DNA of 64,000 nucleotides from an uncultured Parvularculaceae bacterium (GCA_947259375.1 CAMYLZ010000019.1:18851-82850), one strand, 5' to 3'; positions 34,508-43,411 are shown, numbered from the stretch's first letter. Notes: generated by a model not told the origin, from the letters alone. Program-made: numbers and translations.

Positions 34508-35140
34508 ATGACCGATCAAGCCTTCAATATACTCATCGTGCATACGAGCGGCCGGAATGACGGCTCCGTCTCGCGCCAGCTTTCAAAAGAGCTGATCGAG
34601 CAATTCGACATTGCCGGACGCACGCTGAACATTGTCGAACGCGACCTCGCCCATGGCGTGCCTTTTATCGACCAGGACTGGATCGACGCCAATTACACGC
34701 CGGCCGACAAGCGCACGGCGGATCAGACCGCGACGCTGTCTTATTCCGACGGGTTGGTCGATGAACTCAAAACCGCCGATCTCGTCGTTATCGGGGCGCC
34801 GATTTACAATTTCAGCGTGCCGGCGGTCCTCAAGGCGTGGATCGACTTGATCGCCCGTGTCAGCGTGACATTTACATACAACGAAAACGGTCCGGTCGGG
34901 TTGTTGGAAAACAAATCCGCGGTCGTTGTCGCGGCCTCAGGCGGCACGCCCTTCGGCTCCGATATTGATTTCGCTACCGGCTATATGCGCCATGTTCTCG
35001 GTTTTGTCGGCATCACGGACGTCGCCATTCTTGGCGCGGATAGGCTTGCGGTCGACGCCGATGCTTCGCTCGCTAAGGCGAAAGCCGAGATTTCGGAATT
35101 TGCAGCGTCCTTTTCGCAGAAATTCCGCCAGGCGGCCTGA
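34508..35140 (+). CDS. azoR: FMN-dependent NADH-azoreductase/quinone reductase (AzoR-like)
   Basis: A 210-residue flavodoxin-fold reductase. The N-terminal HTSGRNDGSVSRQLSKELIE follows the FMN-phosphate-loop layout of AzoR; VVIGAPIYNFSVPAVLKAWID (about 97-117) and ASGGTPFGS are characteristic. It reduces quinones or azo compounds by two electrons using NAD(P)H. CAAGGAG lies before the ATG. It is the second gene of the doxX operon and ends at a strong terminator. Confidence 0.88.
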   Translation: MTDQAFNILIVHTSGRNDGSVSRQLSKELIEQFDIAGRTLNIVERDLAHGVPFIDQDWIDANYTPADKRTADQTATLSYSDGLVDELKTADLVVIGAPIYNFSVPAVLKAWIDLIARVSVTFTYNENGPVGLLENKSAVVVAASGGTPFGSDIDFATGYMRHVLGFVGITDVAILGADRLAVDADASLAKAKAEISEFAASFSQKFRQAA

Positions 35141-35160
35141 CGCTTTTCAAGATCAAAATC

Positions 35161-35193
35161 AAAAACCCCCGCTCGATGGAGCGGGGGTTTTTT
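35161..35193. terminator. Bidirectional rho-independent terminator
   Basis: A 14-bp stem (35161-35174 with 35179-35192) and a 4-nt loop, with six T on the plus side and five A on the other flank. It can end both azoR (plus) and the convergent FKBP lipoprotein gene (minus, stop at 35216). Confidence 0.92.
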
Positions 35194-35215
35194 CGTCATT
35201 CGTGAGGAAAGCCGC

Positions 35216-36199
35216 TTACTTCACTGCAACCAGCTCAACTTCAAAGATCAGCGCTTCATTCGGGCCAATGGGGCCGCCCGGCGTGCCGCGCTCGCCATAA
35301 GCGAGATCGGGCGGAATGAAAAAGCGGAACTTGTCGCCTTCGCTCATCAATTGCACGCCTTCGGTCCAACCGGCGATGACGCGGTTCAAAGGGAACTCGA
35401 TCGTTTCGCCGCGCGAATAGGATGAATCGAACTCCGTGCCGTTAAGCAGCGTGCCTTGATAATGCACCTCCACCGTGTCGGCGGCTTCAGGGCTCTTGCT
35501 GTCTTCAGGACCTTTGGTCAGCACTTTATATTGCAGACCGCTATCGGTTGTCTCAACGCCGTCTTTCTCGGCATTTGCGGCAAGAAAATTCATCGCCGCT
35601 TCGAGGTTTCTTTCGGGGCTATGCACTTTAATCAACTCCACATCAAAAATCAGGGCTTCATTCGGACCGATACGCCCGCTTGGCGCGCCAGTCTCGCCAT
35701 AGGCAAGCGCCGGCGGCACGAAGAAACGGTAACGATCACCTTCGCTCATCAACTGTACGCCCTCGGTCCAGCCGGGAATGACGGCGTTCAGCGGAAACTG
35801 CGCTGCGGCGCCGCGCGCGCGCGATGAATCAAACTCAACGCCATCCTTCAGCGTACCGACATAATGCACGACGACAAGGTCCGTAGACTTCGGCGAGACG
35901 CCGCTTTCCGGGCCTTCCTCAAGCACCATATATTGCAGGCCGCTATCGGTGACATTGACGCCTTCATTTTGCGCGTTCTGATCGAGAAACGCCATGGAGG
36001 CGGCAAGATTTTCGGTCGCCAGCTTGGTGAAATCGGCAGCCAGCTCGGCGCCGGATTTTGCTTCATCGGGAAGCGCGGCCGCGGCTTCTGCGGCAGGCGC
36101 TTCCACTTCGGCCTCCGGCTGGTCCGAGCCGGATTTGCCGCAAGCGGCCAGCGCCGCGGCGAGGGCTGCAACGGCAGTGAATTTCAACACGTCTCGCAA
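35216..36199 (-). CDS. Lipoprotein with two tandem FKBP-type peptidyl-prolyl isomerase domains
   Basis: A 327-residue protein. The lipoprotein signal is residues 1-20 with lipobox LAAC (Cys20), then an Ala/Glu-rich linker. Two FKBP domains follow, about 80-205 and 206-327, each preceded by a short helix (AMNFLAANAEKDGV type) as in FkpA/Mip. The two share long identical blocks, such as GWTEGVQLMSEGD and IGPNEALIF, showing a within-gene duplication. Each keeps the aromatic pocket FDSS, IPGW/IAGW and AYGE. It assists proline-limited folding of envelope proteins. The start is TTG at 36199 with GGAG six bases before; a GTG at 36190 is the alternative. Confidence 0.9.
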   Translation of the reverse strand: MRDVLKFTAVAALAAALAACGKSGSDQPEAEVEAPAAEAAAALPDEAKSGAELAADFTKLATENLAASMAFLDQNAQNEGVNVTDSGLQYMVLEEGPESGVSPKSTDLVVVHYVGTLKDGVEFDSSRARGAAAQFPLNAVIPGWTEGVQLMSEGDRYRFFVPPALAYGETGAPSGRIGPNEALIFDVELIKVHSPERNLEAAMNFLAANAEKDGVETTDSGLQYKVLTKGPEDSKSPEAADTVEVHYQGTLLNGTEFDSSYSRGETIEFPLNRVIAGWTEGVQLMSEGDKFRFFIPPDLAYGERGTPGGPIGPNEALIFEVELVAVK

Positions 36200-36279
36200 G
36201 GGGGTCTCCTCAACTCATATATTCGCGGGCGAGCCTAACCCAAGGCGCCGGCGCCGCCAAATTACCAGATGGTCGGATT

Positions 36280-36840
36280 TTAACCGGCGTGCAATCGGGC
36301 AGACACATAAGCGGCGTAGATCGTCGCCCAGGCAAAGGCAAGACCGGCGGCGTTGAAACGCCCAAGGCCAACGCGCCGCGCAAGCGCGAAACCGGCGCCG
36401 GCAAGTCCGATCGACAGCGCAAAGCGCAACGCCCGCGCAATGAAAGAAACAACAAGGAACAAGAACGCGTTGACATTGGCGGCGCCCGCCTCCACCGCAT
36501 AAATCTTGTAAGGCGCGCCGGTGATCGCGCCGAGCGTCAGATTGACCGGCCACGCGCCGGTGATTTCCGATTGCACGCGCATCAACAGATCATCACCGAT
36601 GAGCGGCACGGACAGCAAAAACGCCCTGCCCATTTCGACATCGTCCGCGCCCAATATCCACATAACGCAACCGCCAATCGCTGCGGACGCCGCCGCGACA
36701 AGCGCAAGGCGTAAAGTCCGCCACAGTCCGAACACAAGAACCGCCGCCGTCAGCAGAATATCCGGCACGATGAAAAAGAACGTCGCCTCGGCATAGCCCC
36801 AAAAAGCCGCGCCCGCGATCCAGAACCTGACGTTCCTCAT
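36280..36840 (-). CDS. DedA/VTT-like (YqaA-type) membrane protein
   Basis: A 186-residue protein with about five hydrophobic segments. The block GAPYKIYAVEAG...FIARALRF (about 110-140) resembles the DedA/YqaA motif with its Gly, Pro-Tyr-Lys and conserved Arg residues. DedA proteins are linked to flipping of undecaprenyl-phosphate or other lipids. The ATG at 36840 overlaps the acyltransferase stop by 4 bases (ATGA). It is the last gene of a four-gene lipid operon, which supports a phospholipid-transport role, still an inference. Confidence 0.65.
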   Translation of the reverse strand: MRNVRFWIAGAAFWGYAEATFFFIVPDILLTAAVLVFGLWRTLRLALVAAASAAIGGCVMWILGADDVEMGRAFLLSVPLIGDDLLMRVQSEITGAWPVNLTLGAITGAPYKIYAVEAGAANVNAFLFLVVSFIARALRFALSIGLAGAGFALARRVGLGRFNAAGLAFAWATIYAAYVSARLHAG

Positions 36841-37472
36841 TCCCATGGCTGGAAATGGCCTTGCGCGGCCAATTCATTCATGCGCCCCTCAAGATCTTCC
36901 ATGAAACGCGCCGCTTCGCCGGTCCAGGACAGCGGCGCGCCGGCAATGACGTCGCAATTGAACGGCACCAGCACGAGGCTCCCCTTGGGCAACGCTTTGC
37001 CGAGCCCGTGCATGAAGACCGGATGCACCGGCGCGTTTGGTCGCGCACGCGCGAGGTAAGCGACGCCGCGCTTGAATTCGGCGCGCTGTTCCGGCTCGCC
37101 GCGCGAGCCCTCCGGGAACAGGATGACGATTTCATCGCGATCAAGCGCCGCCTCGAGATCGGCGAGCGGGTTCTTTCGCACCGCGCCGCGCGACAGTGGA
37201 ATGATGCCGATAATGTTGCGCGCAAACCAGGCGAGCCATTTGTTCTTGAGGAAATAATCCGCCGCCGCCGCCGGGCGCAGGCGATGCAGGTCTTTGAGCG
37301 GAAACAGCGCCATCAGCGTCAGCGTGTCGAGATGGGAGTTATGATTGGCGACGATGATCGCCGGACCTTTCTTCGGCAAATATTCGCGCCCGCGCAGATT
37401 CATCCCCAGAATCACCAGCAGCACCGGCCGCACGATCATCAGGAAAAAGAGATATTGCAGCACCCGCGCCAT
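36837..37472 (-). CDS. 1-acyl-sn-glycerol-3-phosphate acyltransferase-like (PlsC family)
   Basis: A 211-residue membrane-associated acyltransferase. The catalytic NHxxxxD is ANHNSHLDT (about 43-51) and the phosphate-binding block is ILFPEGSRG. It moves an acyl chain to a lysophospholipid or related acceptor. The ATG at 37472 shares a base with the upstream cdsA-like stop (TGATG). A longer frame to 37823 runs through the other gene and was rejected. It lies within the cluster CDP-alcohol phosphotransferase, CdsA-like, acyltransferase, DedA-like, so it probably feeds or remodels a special phospholipid. Confidence 0.88.
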   Translation of the reverse strand: MARVLQYLFFLMIVRPVLLVILGMNLRGREYLPKKGPAIIVANHNSHLDTLTLMALFPLKDLHRLRPAAAADYFLKNKWLAWFARNIIGIIPLSRGAVRKNPLADLEAALDRDEIVILFPEGSRGEPEQRAEFKRGVAYLARARPNAPVHPVFMHGLGKALPKGSLVLVPFNCDVIAGAPLSWTGEAARFMEDLEGRMNELAAQGHFQPWE

Positions 37473-38428
37473 CAAATCCGTCCACTGAAGGAAAAGAAAT
37501 GCATGGCGTGGTAGAAAACCGGGGCCGCATAAGTCAGGCTGTCGACGCGGTCGAGAATGCCGCCATGGCCGGGAATGAGCCCGCCGGAATCCTTCACCCC
37601 AAGATCGCGCTTGAAGGCCGATATGGTGATGTCGCCCAAAAACCCGGCAATGGCGATCATGCCGCCGGCGAGCGCGGCGTAATCCGCGGGAAGCGGTGTG
37701 AGATAGGGCCCGGCGAGCGAAGCGACTGCAATCGTGGAAATCAGCCCGCCCAGAAACCCTTCCCAAGTCTTTTTGGGGCTGACTTTCGGTACGATCTTGC
37801 GGCGGCCATAAAGCCGCCCCCAAGTGAATTGCGCAACGTCATTGAACTGCGTCAGCGCCACGAGAAACAATAACAGCCCGGCCCCGCCCGCCGGCCCCGC
37901 GACAGACGGATCGGCGGCGAGCAGCATCGCTGCATGGCTGAGCGCAAAAACCGTAATGACAAGGCCCCAGCTCAATGTGCCGACCGCGCGCAAAAAACCT
38001 TCCGTCTTGCCGATCAGGGTCATCGCCATCGGGCAGAACAAGAACATCCATACCGGAATGAAGGTGAGGAACAGCCCGTAACTGTTCATATGCGCGAAAG
38101 CGAACTGGATGGGGATCGCCAGATAGGCAAACAGGAGAATGAGCCGGTCGACCCGGCGCATGGGGATCAGCGACATATATTCCTTGAATGCGAGGAACGT
38201 CATGAAACCCAGAAACACCGTCGATATGATGCGGTCGGTGACGATAGCGACCGTGAAAATGGTGATCATGAACCACCAGGATGCGACCCGCCGCGACAGC
38301 TCTGATGTCGCCTCGCCCGGATTGCGCCGCCTCAGGATCGCGACGATGACACTGGCGGCGACAAGCAGCACGTAAATGGCGCCGATCGCCCAAAGCACGC
38401 GCATGGACAGACCATCAGGCATTTGCAT
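37472..38428 (-). CDS. CdsA-family phosphatidate cytidylyltransferase (YnbB-like)
   Basis: A 318-residue protein with about eight membrane helices. The CdsA signature near the C-terminus reads SAFKRDLGVKDSGGLIPGHG followed by GILDRVDSL; PKVSPKKTWEG lies upstream. It makes CDP-diacylglycerol from CTP and phosphatidate. FALSHAA, LALKEY-like and PKVSP blocks are closest to E. coli YnbB, the CdsA paralogue paired with YnbA, and here too it sits beside a YnbA-like gene. The start ATG at 38428 (or 38422) overlaps the upstream gene, so expression is coupled. Confidence 0.88.
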   Translation of the reverse strand: MQMPDGLSMRVLWAIGAIYVLLVAASVIVAILRRRNPGEATSELSRRVASWWFMITIFTVAIVTDRIISTVFLGFMTFLAFKEYMSLIPMRRVDRLILLFAYLAIPIQFAFAHMNSYGLFLTFIPVWMFLFCPMAMTLIGKTEGFLRAVGTLSWGLVITVFALSHAAMLLAADPSVAGPAGGAGLLLFLVALTQFNDVAQFTWGRLYGRRKIVPKVSPKKTWEGFLGGLISTIAVASLAGPYLTPLPADYAALAGGMIAIAGFLGDITISAFKRDLGVKDSGGLIPGHGGILDRVDSLTYAAPVFYHAMHFFSFSGRI

Positions 38429-39125
38429 CGCGGACTTCCTTCAAGGCCAGACGCGCCCGGTTGACGATTGCAGCGAGCCCGAGCGCGACCGCGAACGCGA
38501 CCAATATCGTACTCCACCGCCCGGGCTCGAAAAAGACCAGCAATATCGCCAACGCGCCAAAGAAAAACGCCCGGTCGGATTTGCCGAATGGTCCGTCATA
38601 ACGGCGCGATGCGCCGATGAGAACGCCCGCAACGCCAGTCATCTCTGCAATGACGCCAAACAGTACAGCCGCGACCACAAGCGCCGGCGGCAGCCCGCCG
38701 ATCAGCGCAAACGGCAAATAAAACGCCGCATCCGCCAGCACGTCGGTCAACTCATTCAGCAGAGCGCCGAGGTTTGATTTCTGGCCGAATTCACGCGCCA
38801 GCATTCCGTCAATCGCATTCATCGCCATACGGATGAACAAGACGAGCGGCAAGACCGCCAACACCCAATCGGCGCCGCCCGTCGCCGCATTCGTCGCGCC
38901 ATGGGCAAGGCTTAACAAAAACGCCGCGAGCGTCACCTGATTGGCGGTCACGCCCGCATGCGCCAGCGCGCCGCAAAGCGGACGCAACAGCGCCTGAAAT
39001 TTCGGCTTGAGGTCGTAAATGCTCGGCAAACTCTCCTCGCTCCCTCGCTTTGCGGTGAAAATAGCCGGATTCTGTCGCCTCATGCGAGCTTGACCTGAAG
39101 GATCGAAGGCCGGATCAGTTTTCAT
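38415..39125 (-). CDS. CDP-alcohol phosphatidyltransferase (YnbA-like)
   Basis: A membrane enzyme, 236 residues from the ATG at 39125 (222 if the ATG at 39083 is used; an upstream TTG at 39185 is unlikely). The CDP-alcohol signature reads DGMLAREFGQKSNLG then ALLNELTDVLAD: the DG..AR...G...x...D frame is present, but the third Asp of the canonical set is Asn, as also in E. coli YnbA. Further YnbA-like blocks are LKPKFQALLRP and GPFGKSDRA. It condenses CDP-diacylglycerol with an unknown alcohol. It is the first gene of the four-gene lipid operon. Confidence 0.85.
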   Translation of the reverse strand: MKTDPAFDPSGQARMRRQNPAIFTAKRGSEESLPSIYDLKPKFQALLRPLCGALAHAGVTANQVTLAAFLLSLAHGATNAATGGADWVLAVLPLVLFIRMAMNAIDGMLAREFGQKSNLGALLNELTDVLADAAFYLPFALIGGLPPALVVAAVLFGVIAEMTGVAGVLIGASRRYDGPFGKSDRAFFFGALAILLVFFEPGRWSTILVAFAVALGLAAIVNRARLALKEVRDANA

Positions 39126-39454
39126 GAATGGATTGGCGCCGGGCGGCCCGACAGGCGATAGAAATTTATCACCGTAGCCAGACAATAGCCGAGCATCCGC
39201 CTTTCAAGGCAAACGCCGCAGCATGGCTCCCGCCTCATCATGTTTGATTTCGTAAACATTCTCAAATGCTTAGCCCCCTGCCAAGACTGCCGGCCGCCGA
39301 TACCGCGCATGCCTGCCCGGAAAAATCGCCATGGCGGGCGAATTTTTTCTTTACAAGCGGTCTTGTCGTTTCTATGTGGCGATTTCGCCATTCCCATGGG
39401 ACCTCTCCGCAAGAATGGCGCTTGGTGGCAGCAGCTTTTGCGAGGTTCCATGAG

Positions 39455-40666
39455 ATGGAAAGGCATGCTTCAGCGCTTGCGCTGGTCGTAGGGTCCGGGC
39501 CGGACCTTCCCGTACACTGTCTTCGCCCGCACGCTGCATCTAAAGCGGCGGACTGGTTCGTGCGCCGTTTTCCCGGCGACGTTCTCTATGCGGTGAAAGC
39601 GAACCCGCATCCGGCGATCATCGATGCCGTCTATGCCGCTGGGGTCAGATGGTTTGACGTCGCCTCCCTGCCGGAGATCGAGCTGATCGCGGGGCGCTGC
39701 CCGGGCGCGACGCTCGCCTTTATGCATCCCGTAAAAGCGCGCTCGGCCATCGCCCGCGCCTATTTCGATTTCGGGGTGCGGATATTCGCCGTCGATTCCC
39801 TCGACGAGCTTTCCAAACTAGTCAAAGAAACCGGCGGCGCGCGGGATTTGCACATCATCACCCGCCTCGCCGTGTCGTCAGACTACGCCCAGCACAAACT
39901 CTCCGGCAAGTTCGGGGCCGCCGGCCCGGAAGCCGTGATGGTCCTGCGCGAAGCACGCGCCATCGCCAGGGAACTCGGCGTGTCCTTCCATGTCGGGTCG
40001 CAATGCATGCGCCCCGAGGCCTGGCGCGTCGCCATGCAATCGGTCAGCGAAATCATCCGCGTCGCCGGCGTCACTGTCGATATTGTCGATGTCGGCGGCG
40101 GCTTTCCGGCGGCCTATCCCGGCCTTACGCCGCCGCCGCTTGACGCTTACATCGAAGAGATCAAGGCGTCCTTCGAAGAAATGCCGGTGCTGGAAAACGC
40201 CGATTTGTGGTGCGAACCAGGCCGGGCGCTTTGCGCGGAAGCGGGAAGCCACATCGCCCGCGTCGAATTGCGCAAGGGCGATGCGCTTTACCTCAATGAC
40301 GGCGGCTATGGCGCGCTCTTCGACGCGGCCCATGACGGGCTGGTGTTTCCGGCAAAACTGCTGCGCGAAGACGCCGTGCACCGGCCCTTGGCGCCGTTTC
40401 GCCTGTTCGGTCCGACCTGCGATTCAATCGACGCCATGGAAGGCCCGTTCCTGTTACCGGCGGACGTCAATGAGGGCGATTATATCGAATTCGGCCTCAC
40501 CGGCGCTTATGGCGCGGCGCTGGCCACCCGCTTTAACGGCTTCGGCGACTATATCGAGGCGGAACTCGCCGATGCGCCGATGCTGACCATGTATGGCGGT
40601 GCGGCGGGCGCGGCGAACCAGTCGCAAAGCGTCATCGCGCTGCATGACGCCGTACAGGAATATTGA
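39455..40666 (+). CDS. Ornithine/lysine decarboxylase-type PLP enzyme (alanine-racemase fold)
   Basis: A 403-residue fold-III PLP decarboxylase. PLP lysine K48 is in YAVKANPHP; HVGSQC lies at 179-184, glycine loop GGGFP at 214-218, EPGRAL at 254-259 and the active-site GPTCDSID at 319-326. The Cys-Asp pair marks ornithine/lysine decarboxylases and argues against DapF/SpeA types. It makes putrescine (or cadaverine). The ATG at 39455 has GAGG nine bases before; a longer frame to 39266 lacks support. The DHS-like gene 142 bp downstream would use the putrescine to make homospermidine. Confidence 0.88.
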   Translation: MERHASALALVVGSGPDLPVHCLRPHAASKAADWFVRRFPGDVLYAVKANPHPAIIDAVYAAGVRWFDVASLPEIELIAGRCPGATLAFMHPVKARSAIARAYFDFGVRIFAVDSLDELSKLVKETGGARDLHIITRLAVSSDYAQHKLSGKFGAAGPEAVMVLREARAIARELGVSFHVGSQCMRPEAWRVAMQSVSEIIRVAGVTVDIVDVGGGFPAAYPGLTPPPLDAYIEEIKASFEEMPVLENADLWCEPGRALCAEAGSHIARVELRKGDALYLNDGGYGALFDAAHDGLVFPAKLLREDAVHRPLAPFRLFGPTCDSIDAMEGPFLLPADVNEGDYIEFGLTGAYGAALATRFNGFGDYIEAELADAPMLTMYGGAAGAANQSQSVIALHDAVQEY

Positions 40667-40808
40667 CCGAACCCCCTGCCGCAAACTGGCGATCCTTTCG
40701 CCGATCCATTAGACCAACGCTATCGTTACGGCCCTCCGCGCGCTTCATTCGCGAAGCGCGGTCCGGATCCGGTTTTTGAAAACCCGACTTTAGGAAGGAC
40801 CGAGAGTT

Positions 40809-41873
40809 ATGACCGCCCAAGACAACCGCAAAGCCGAGCTGCTCGCCAGCCCTGTAGAGCATTTCGACATCACCGCCTTCGACGCCCGCCCGGTCATCGA
40901 CGCCTGGGAAAAGATGTCGTTTTCATCGCGCGATACAGCGCGCGCCGCACGCATTTACAACATGGCGCTCGAGGACAAGGACTGCACGGTCTTTCTGACG
41001 CTCGCCGGTTCGACCTCCGCCGGGGGCTGCATGCATGTCTGGCGCGACATGGTGAAGAACAACATGGTCGACGCCATCGTCGCCACCGGCGCGTCGATCA
41101 TCGACATGGACTTCTTTGAAGCGCTCGGTTTCAAGCATTACCAGGCCGGCGACATTCCCGACGACAAGGTGCTGCGCGATCTTTATATCGACCGGATCTA
41201 CGACACTTATATTGACGAAGAAGAGCTCCAAGCCTGCGATCACACGATTTTCGAGCTGGCTGAAGCGCTGCCCGCGGCGCCGATTTCCTCGCGCGGTTTC
41301 ATCCACGCCATGGGCAAGTGGCTCGCCGACGGCAATGCGAAAAAACCGGGCTCGCTGATTGAGGAAGCCTATAAGGCCGGCGTGCCGATTTTCTGCCCGG
41401 CCTTTACGGATTCTTCCGCCGGATTCGGCCTCGTCAAACACCAGGTCGAGCGCATGAAGGCGGGAAAGCCTTACCTCACCATTGATTCCATCGCAGACTT
41501 CCGTGAGCTGACGGATATCAAGATAAAGGGCGGCACATCCGGCCTGTTCATGATCGGCGGCGGCGTGCCGAAAAACTTCGTTCAGGATACGGTGGTATGC
41601 GCTGAAATTCTCGGCCATGACGATGTTGAAATGCACAAATACGCCGTCCAGATTACGGTGGCGGATGTGCGCGACGGCGCCTGCTCGTCCTCTACGCTGA
41701 AAGAGGCCTGCTCTTGGGGCAAGGTCGACACGGCGCTCGAGCAAATGGTGTTCGCCGAAGCGTCAACAGTTGCCCCGCTGATCGCTTCGGACGCCTATCA
41801 TCGCGGCGCCTGGAAGGCCCGGCCGCGCCGTCAATGGGCGCAACTTTTCGAGGCTGCAACGCCTTTCGGTTAA
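40809..41873 (+). CDS. Deoxyhypusine-synthase-like homospermidine synthase
   Basis: A 354-residue NAD-dependent aminobutyl-transfer enzyme. LAGSTSAGG (65-73) is the NAD-binding loop, and the enzyme-imine lysine is K305 in EACSWGKVD, matching the SWGK of eukaryotic deoxyhypusine synthase. VTGASIIDMDF and the C-terminal ASTVAPLIASD are also conserved. Bacteria lack eIF5A, and characterised bacterial members act on free polyamines to give homospermidine; that is the inferred reaction. GGAAGGA precedes the ATG. It pairs with the decarboxylase upstream, and a strong terminator follows. Confidence 0.88.
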   Translation: MTAQDNRKAELLASPVEHFDITAFDARPVIDAWEKMSFSSRDTARAARIYNMALEDKDCTVFLTLAGSTSAGGCMHVWRDMVKNNMVDAIVATGASIIDMDFFEALGFKHYQAGDIPDDKVLRDLYIDRIYDTYIDEEELQACDHTIFELAEALPAAPISSRGFIHAMGKWLADGNAKKPGSLIEEAYKAGVPIFCPAFTDSSAGFGLVKHQVERMKAGKPYLTIDSIADFRELTDIKIKGGTSGLFMIGGGVPKNFVQDTVVCAEILGHDDVEMHKYAVQITVADVRDGACSSSTLKEACSWGKVDTALEQMVFAEASTVAPLIASDAYHRGAWKARPRRQWAQLFEAATPFG

Positions 41874-41902
41874 AGCCTGTTAATCTCCGTTTACAAATCG
41901 AT

Positions 41903-41944
41903 GCGCGCGCAAGGGCTGAAAACGCCATTGCGCGCGCTTTTTTT
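41903..41944 (+). terminator. Rho-independent terminator after DHS-like gene
   Basis: 10-bp GC-rich arms (41903-41912 and 41928-41937) with a 15-nt loop, followed by seven T, 30 bases after the stop. Confidence 0.88.
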
Positions 41945-42042
41945 GTGGAAAATTCACGCCGGCCATTAACCAGATATTTTCCGCCGCCCGCCACACTCCG
42001 AAACGTTCCGCGCGTTGCGCGCATTAATTTTCAGGGGGCCGC

Positions 42043-42981
42043 ATGGCGCTGGCGACGCGTCGGTTAGGTAGATCGTTAAGCAAACGCGCGCGTTCGCGTA
42101 TTTCGTCGCTGCGCGCCTATCCGACACTCGACACCTGGATGAATCCGCTGACGCGCGGGCTTGCGCGGCGCATCGCCAGCCAGGAATGGCTGAAAACCCA
42201 TGACGAGCTCGATTTCGTCTTCCGGATGAGCGATATCGAACTCGGCGGCGTTCCGTGCGTTCACTACGAAACCGAAACCACCGGCCGGCAGGATCGCATC
42301 ATCCTCTATATTCATGGCGGCGGCCTTGTCAGCGGTTCGCCGCGCATCAACGCGTCCATGGTGCTGCCGTCCTGCCAGCTCAGCGGCGCCGAGGCGATCG
42401 GTGTTGATTATTCGCTGGTGCCCGAAGCCCGCTTTCCCGCTCAGCTTGATGAGATAGACGCCGTTTACAAAGCCTTGCGGCGGTTTCATCCGAACAAGGC
42501 GGTGATCGTCTTTGGCGACAGCATCGGCGGCGGCCTCGCCCTCGCCAGTTTGATCCGCTGGCGCGACGCGGGCGAAGAGATGCCGGCCGGCGCGGTCCTC
42601 ATCTCACCCGCGCTTGACGGCACTGGCGCCAGCGACACCCATAACAGCGTCGGCGGGAACGATCCTCTGTTCAGGAGCAATAGCGAGCGCAATTGCCGGC
42701 GGTTGTTCAACTTTTACGCACCGGACCGCAAGTTGACGGATCCCTTGATCTCGCCAATTTTCGCCCGTCTGGACGGATTGCCGCCGACGCTGGTGCATGC
42801 AGGCACGCGCGAAGTGCTGCTTGGCGATTCCGCTCGGTTTTGCGAACGCGCGAGACGCGCGAATATCGACATCACCTTGCGTCTGTTCGACGGCATGTTC
42901 CATCTGTTCCACATGCATTGGGGCCTGCGCGAAGCCAAAGCCGCCCATGCGGATATCGCCAGTTTCATCCGATCGCTTTAG
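42043..42981 (+). CDS. HSL-family alpha/beta hydrolase (esterase/lipase)
   Basis: A 312-residue hydrolase. The oxyanion-hole motif YIHGGG is at 89-94, nucleophile S160 in FGDSIGG, acid probably E257 in AGTREVLL and base H287 in DGMFHLFH. The HGGG box with GDSxGG marks the hormone-sensitive-lipase family, which cleaves short acyl esters. The acid being Glu rather than Asp is less usual. The N-terminus is basic (SLSKRARSRISSLR) without a signal peptide. AGGGGG lies before the ATG. It is monocistronic. Confidence 0.86.
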   Translation: MALATRRLGRSLSKRARSRISSLRAYPTLDTWMNPLTRGLARRIASQEWLKTHDELDFVFRMSDIELGGVPCVHYETETTGRQDRIILYIHGGGLVSGSPRINASMVLPSCQLSGAEAIGVDYSLVPEARFPAQLDEIDAVYKALRRFHPNKAVIVFGDSIGGGLALASLIRWRDAGEEMPAGAVLISPALDGTGASDTHNSVGGNDPLFRSNSERNCRRLFNFYAPDRKLTDPLISPIFARLDGLPPTLVHAGTREVLLGDSARFCERARRANIDITLRLFDGMFHLFHMHWGLREAKAAHADIASFIRSL

Positions 42982-43003
42982 CCGCCCGGCCCGCCTGCAC
43001 TGT

Positions 43004-43411
43004 CTAGGGGTCGGGAAAGCGGCCATCGACGCCGCCCCTTGCGCGCGCCATAGCGCGCCGCAATAGGATCAGGCGAAACAGGCCGCAGGCTGACACATAA
43101 ACAACCTCCAGATCGAATGCGCGATTGAGGAGCGGCTGCACCGGAATATTCAACTTGATCACATAGAGTGCGCCGATATGGCATAACGCCAGCACAGCAT
43201 GCAGGAAAAATAACGGAACCGGAAACCACCGCTTGCGGCACATGGCGTAAAAGACGAGGGCGGTCGACGCGTCAATGACAAAATAGGCGAGCACCAGCAC
43301 AGCCCCATCGGCAAGCAGCCAAAGCTGGAGCGAAAACGCCCAATTCAGGGTGACAAGACGAGCGGCCGCCGCGATTTGCGGCGACCGCGAAAGCAACGCA
43401 ACAATGATCAT
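43004..43411 (-). CDS. Hypothetical four-helix membrane protein
   Basis: A 135-residue protein with hydrophobic segments near 1-12, 22-45, 64-85 and 97-115 and a basic C-terminus. The family is not recognised. The reading frame stays open upstream of the ATG at 43411 with further hydrophobic codons (ISFYAAFIGG), so the true start could be a non-ATG codon nearer the preceding gene, which would complete the first helix. It follows the 105-residue gene by 32 bases and is probably co-transcribed with it. Confidence 0.6.
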   Translation of the reverse strand: MIIVALLSRSPQIAAAARLVTLNWAFSLQLWLLADGAVLVLAYFVIDASTALVFYAMCRKRWFPVPLFFLHAVLALCHIGALYVIKLNIPVQPLLNRAFDLEVVYVSACGLFRLILLRRAMARARGGVDGRFPDP

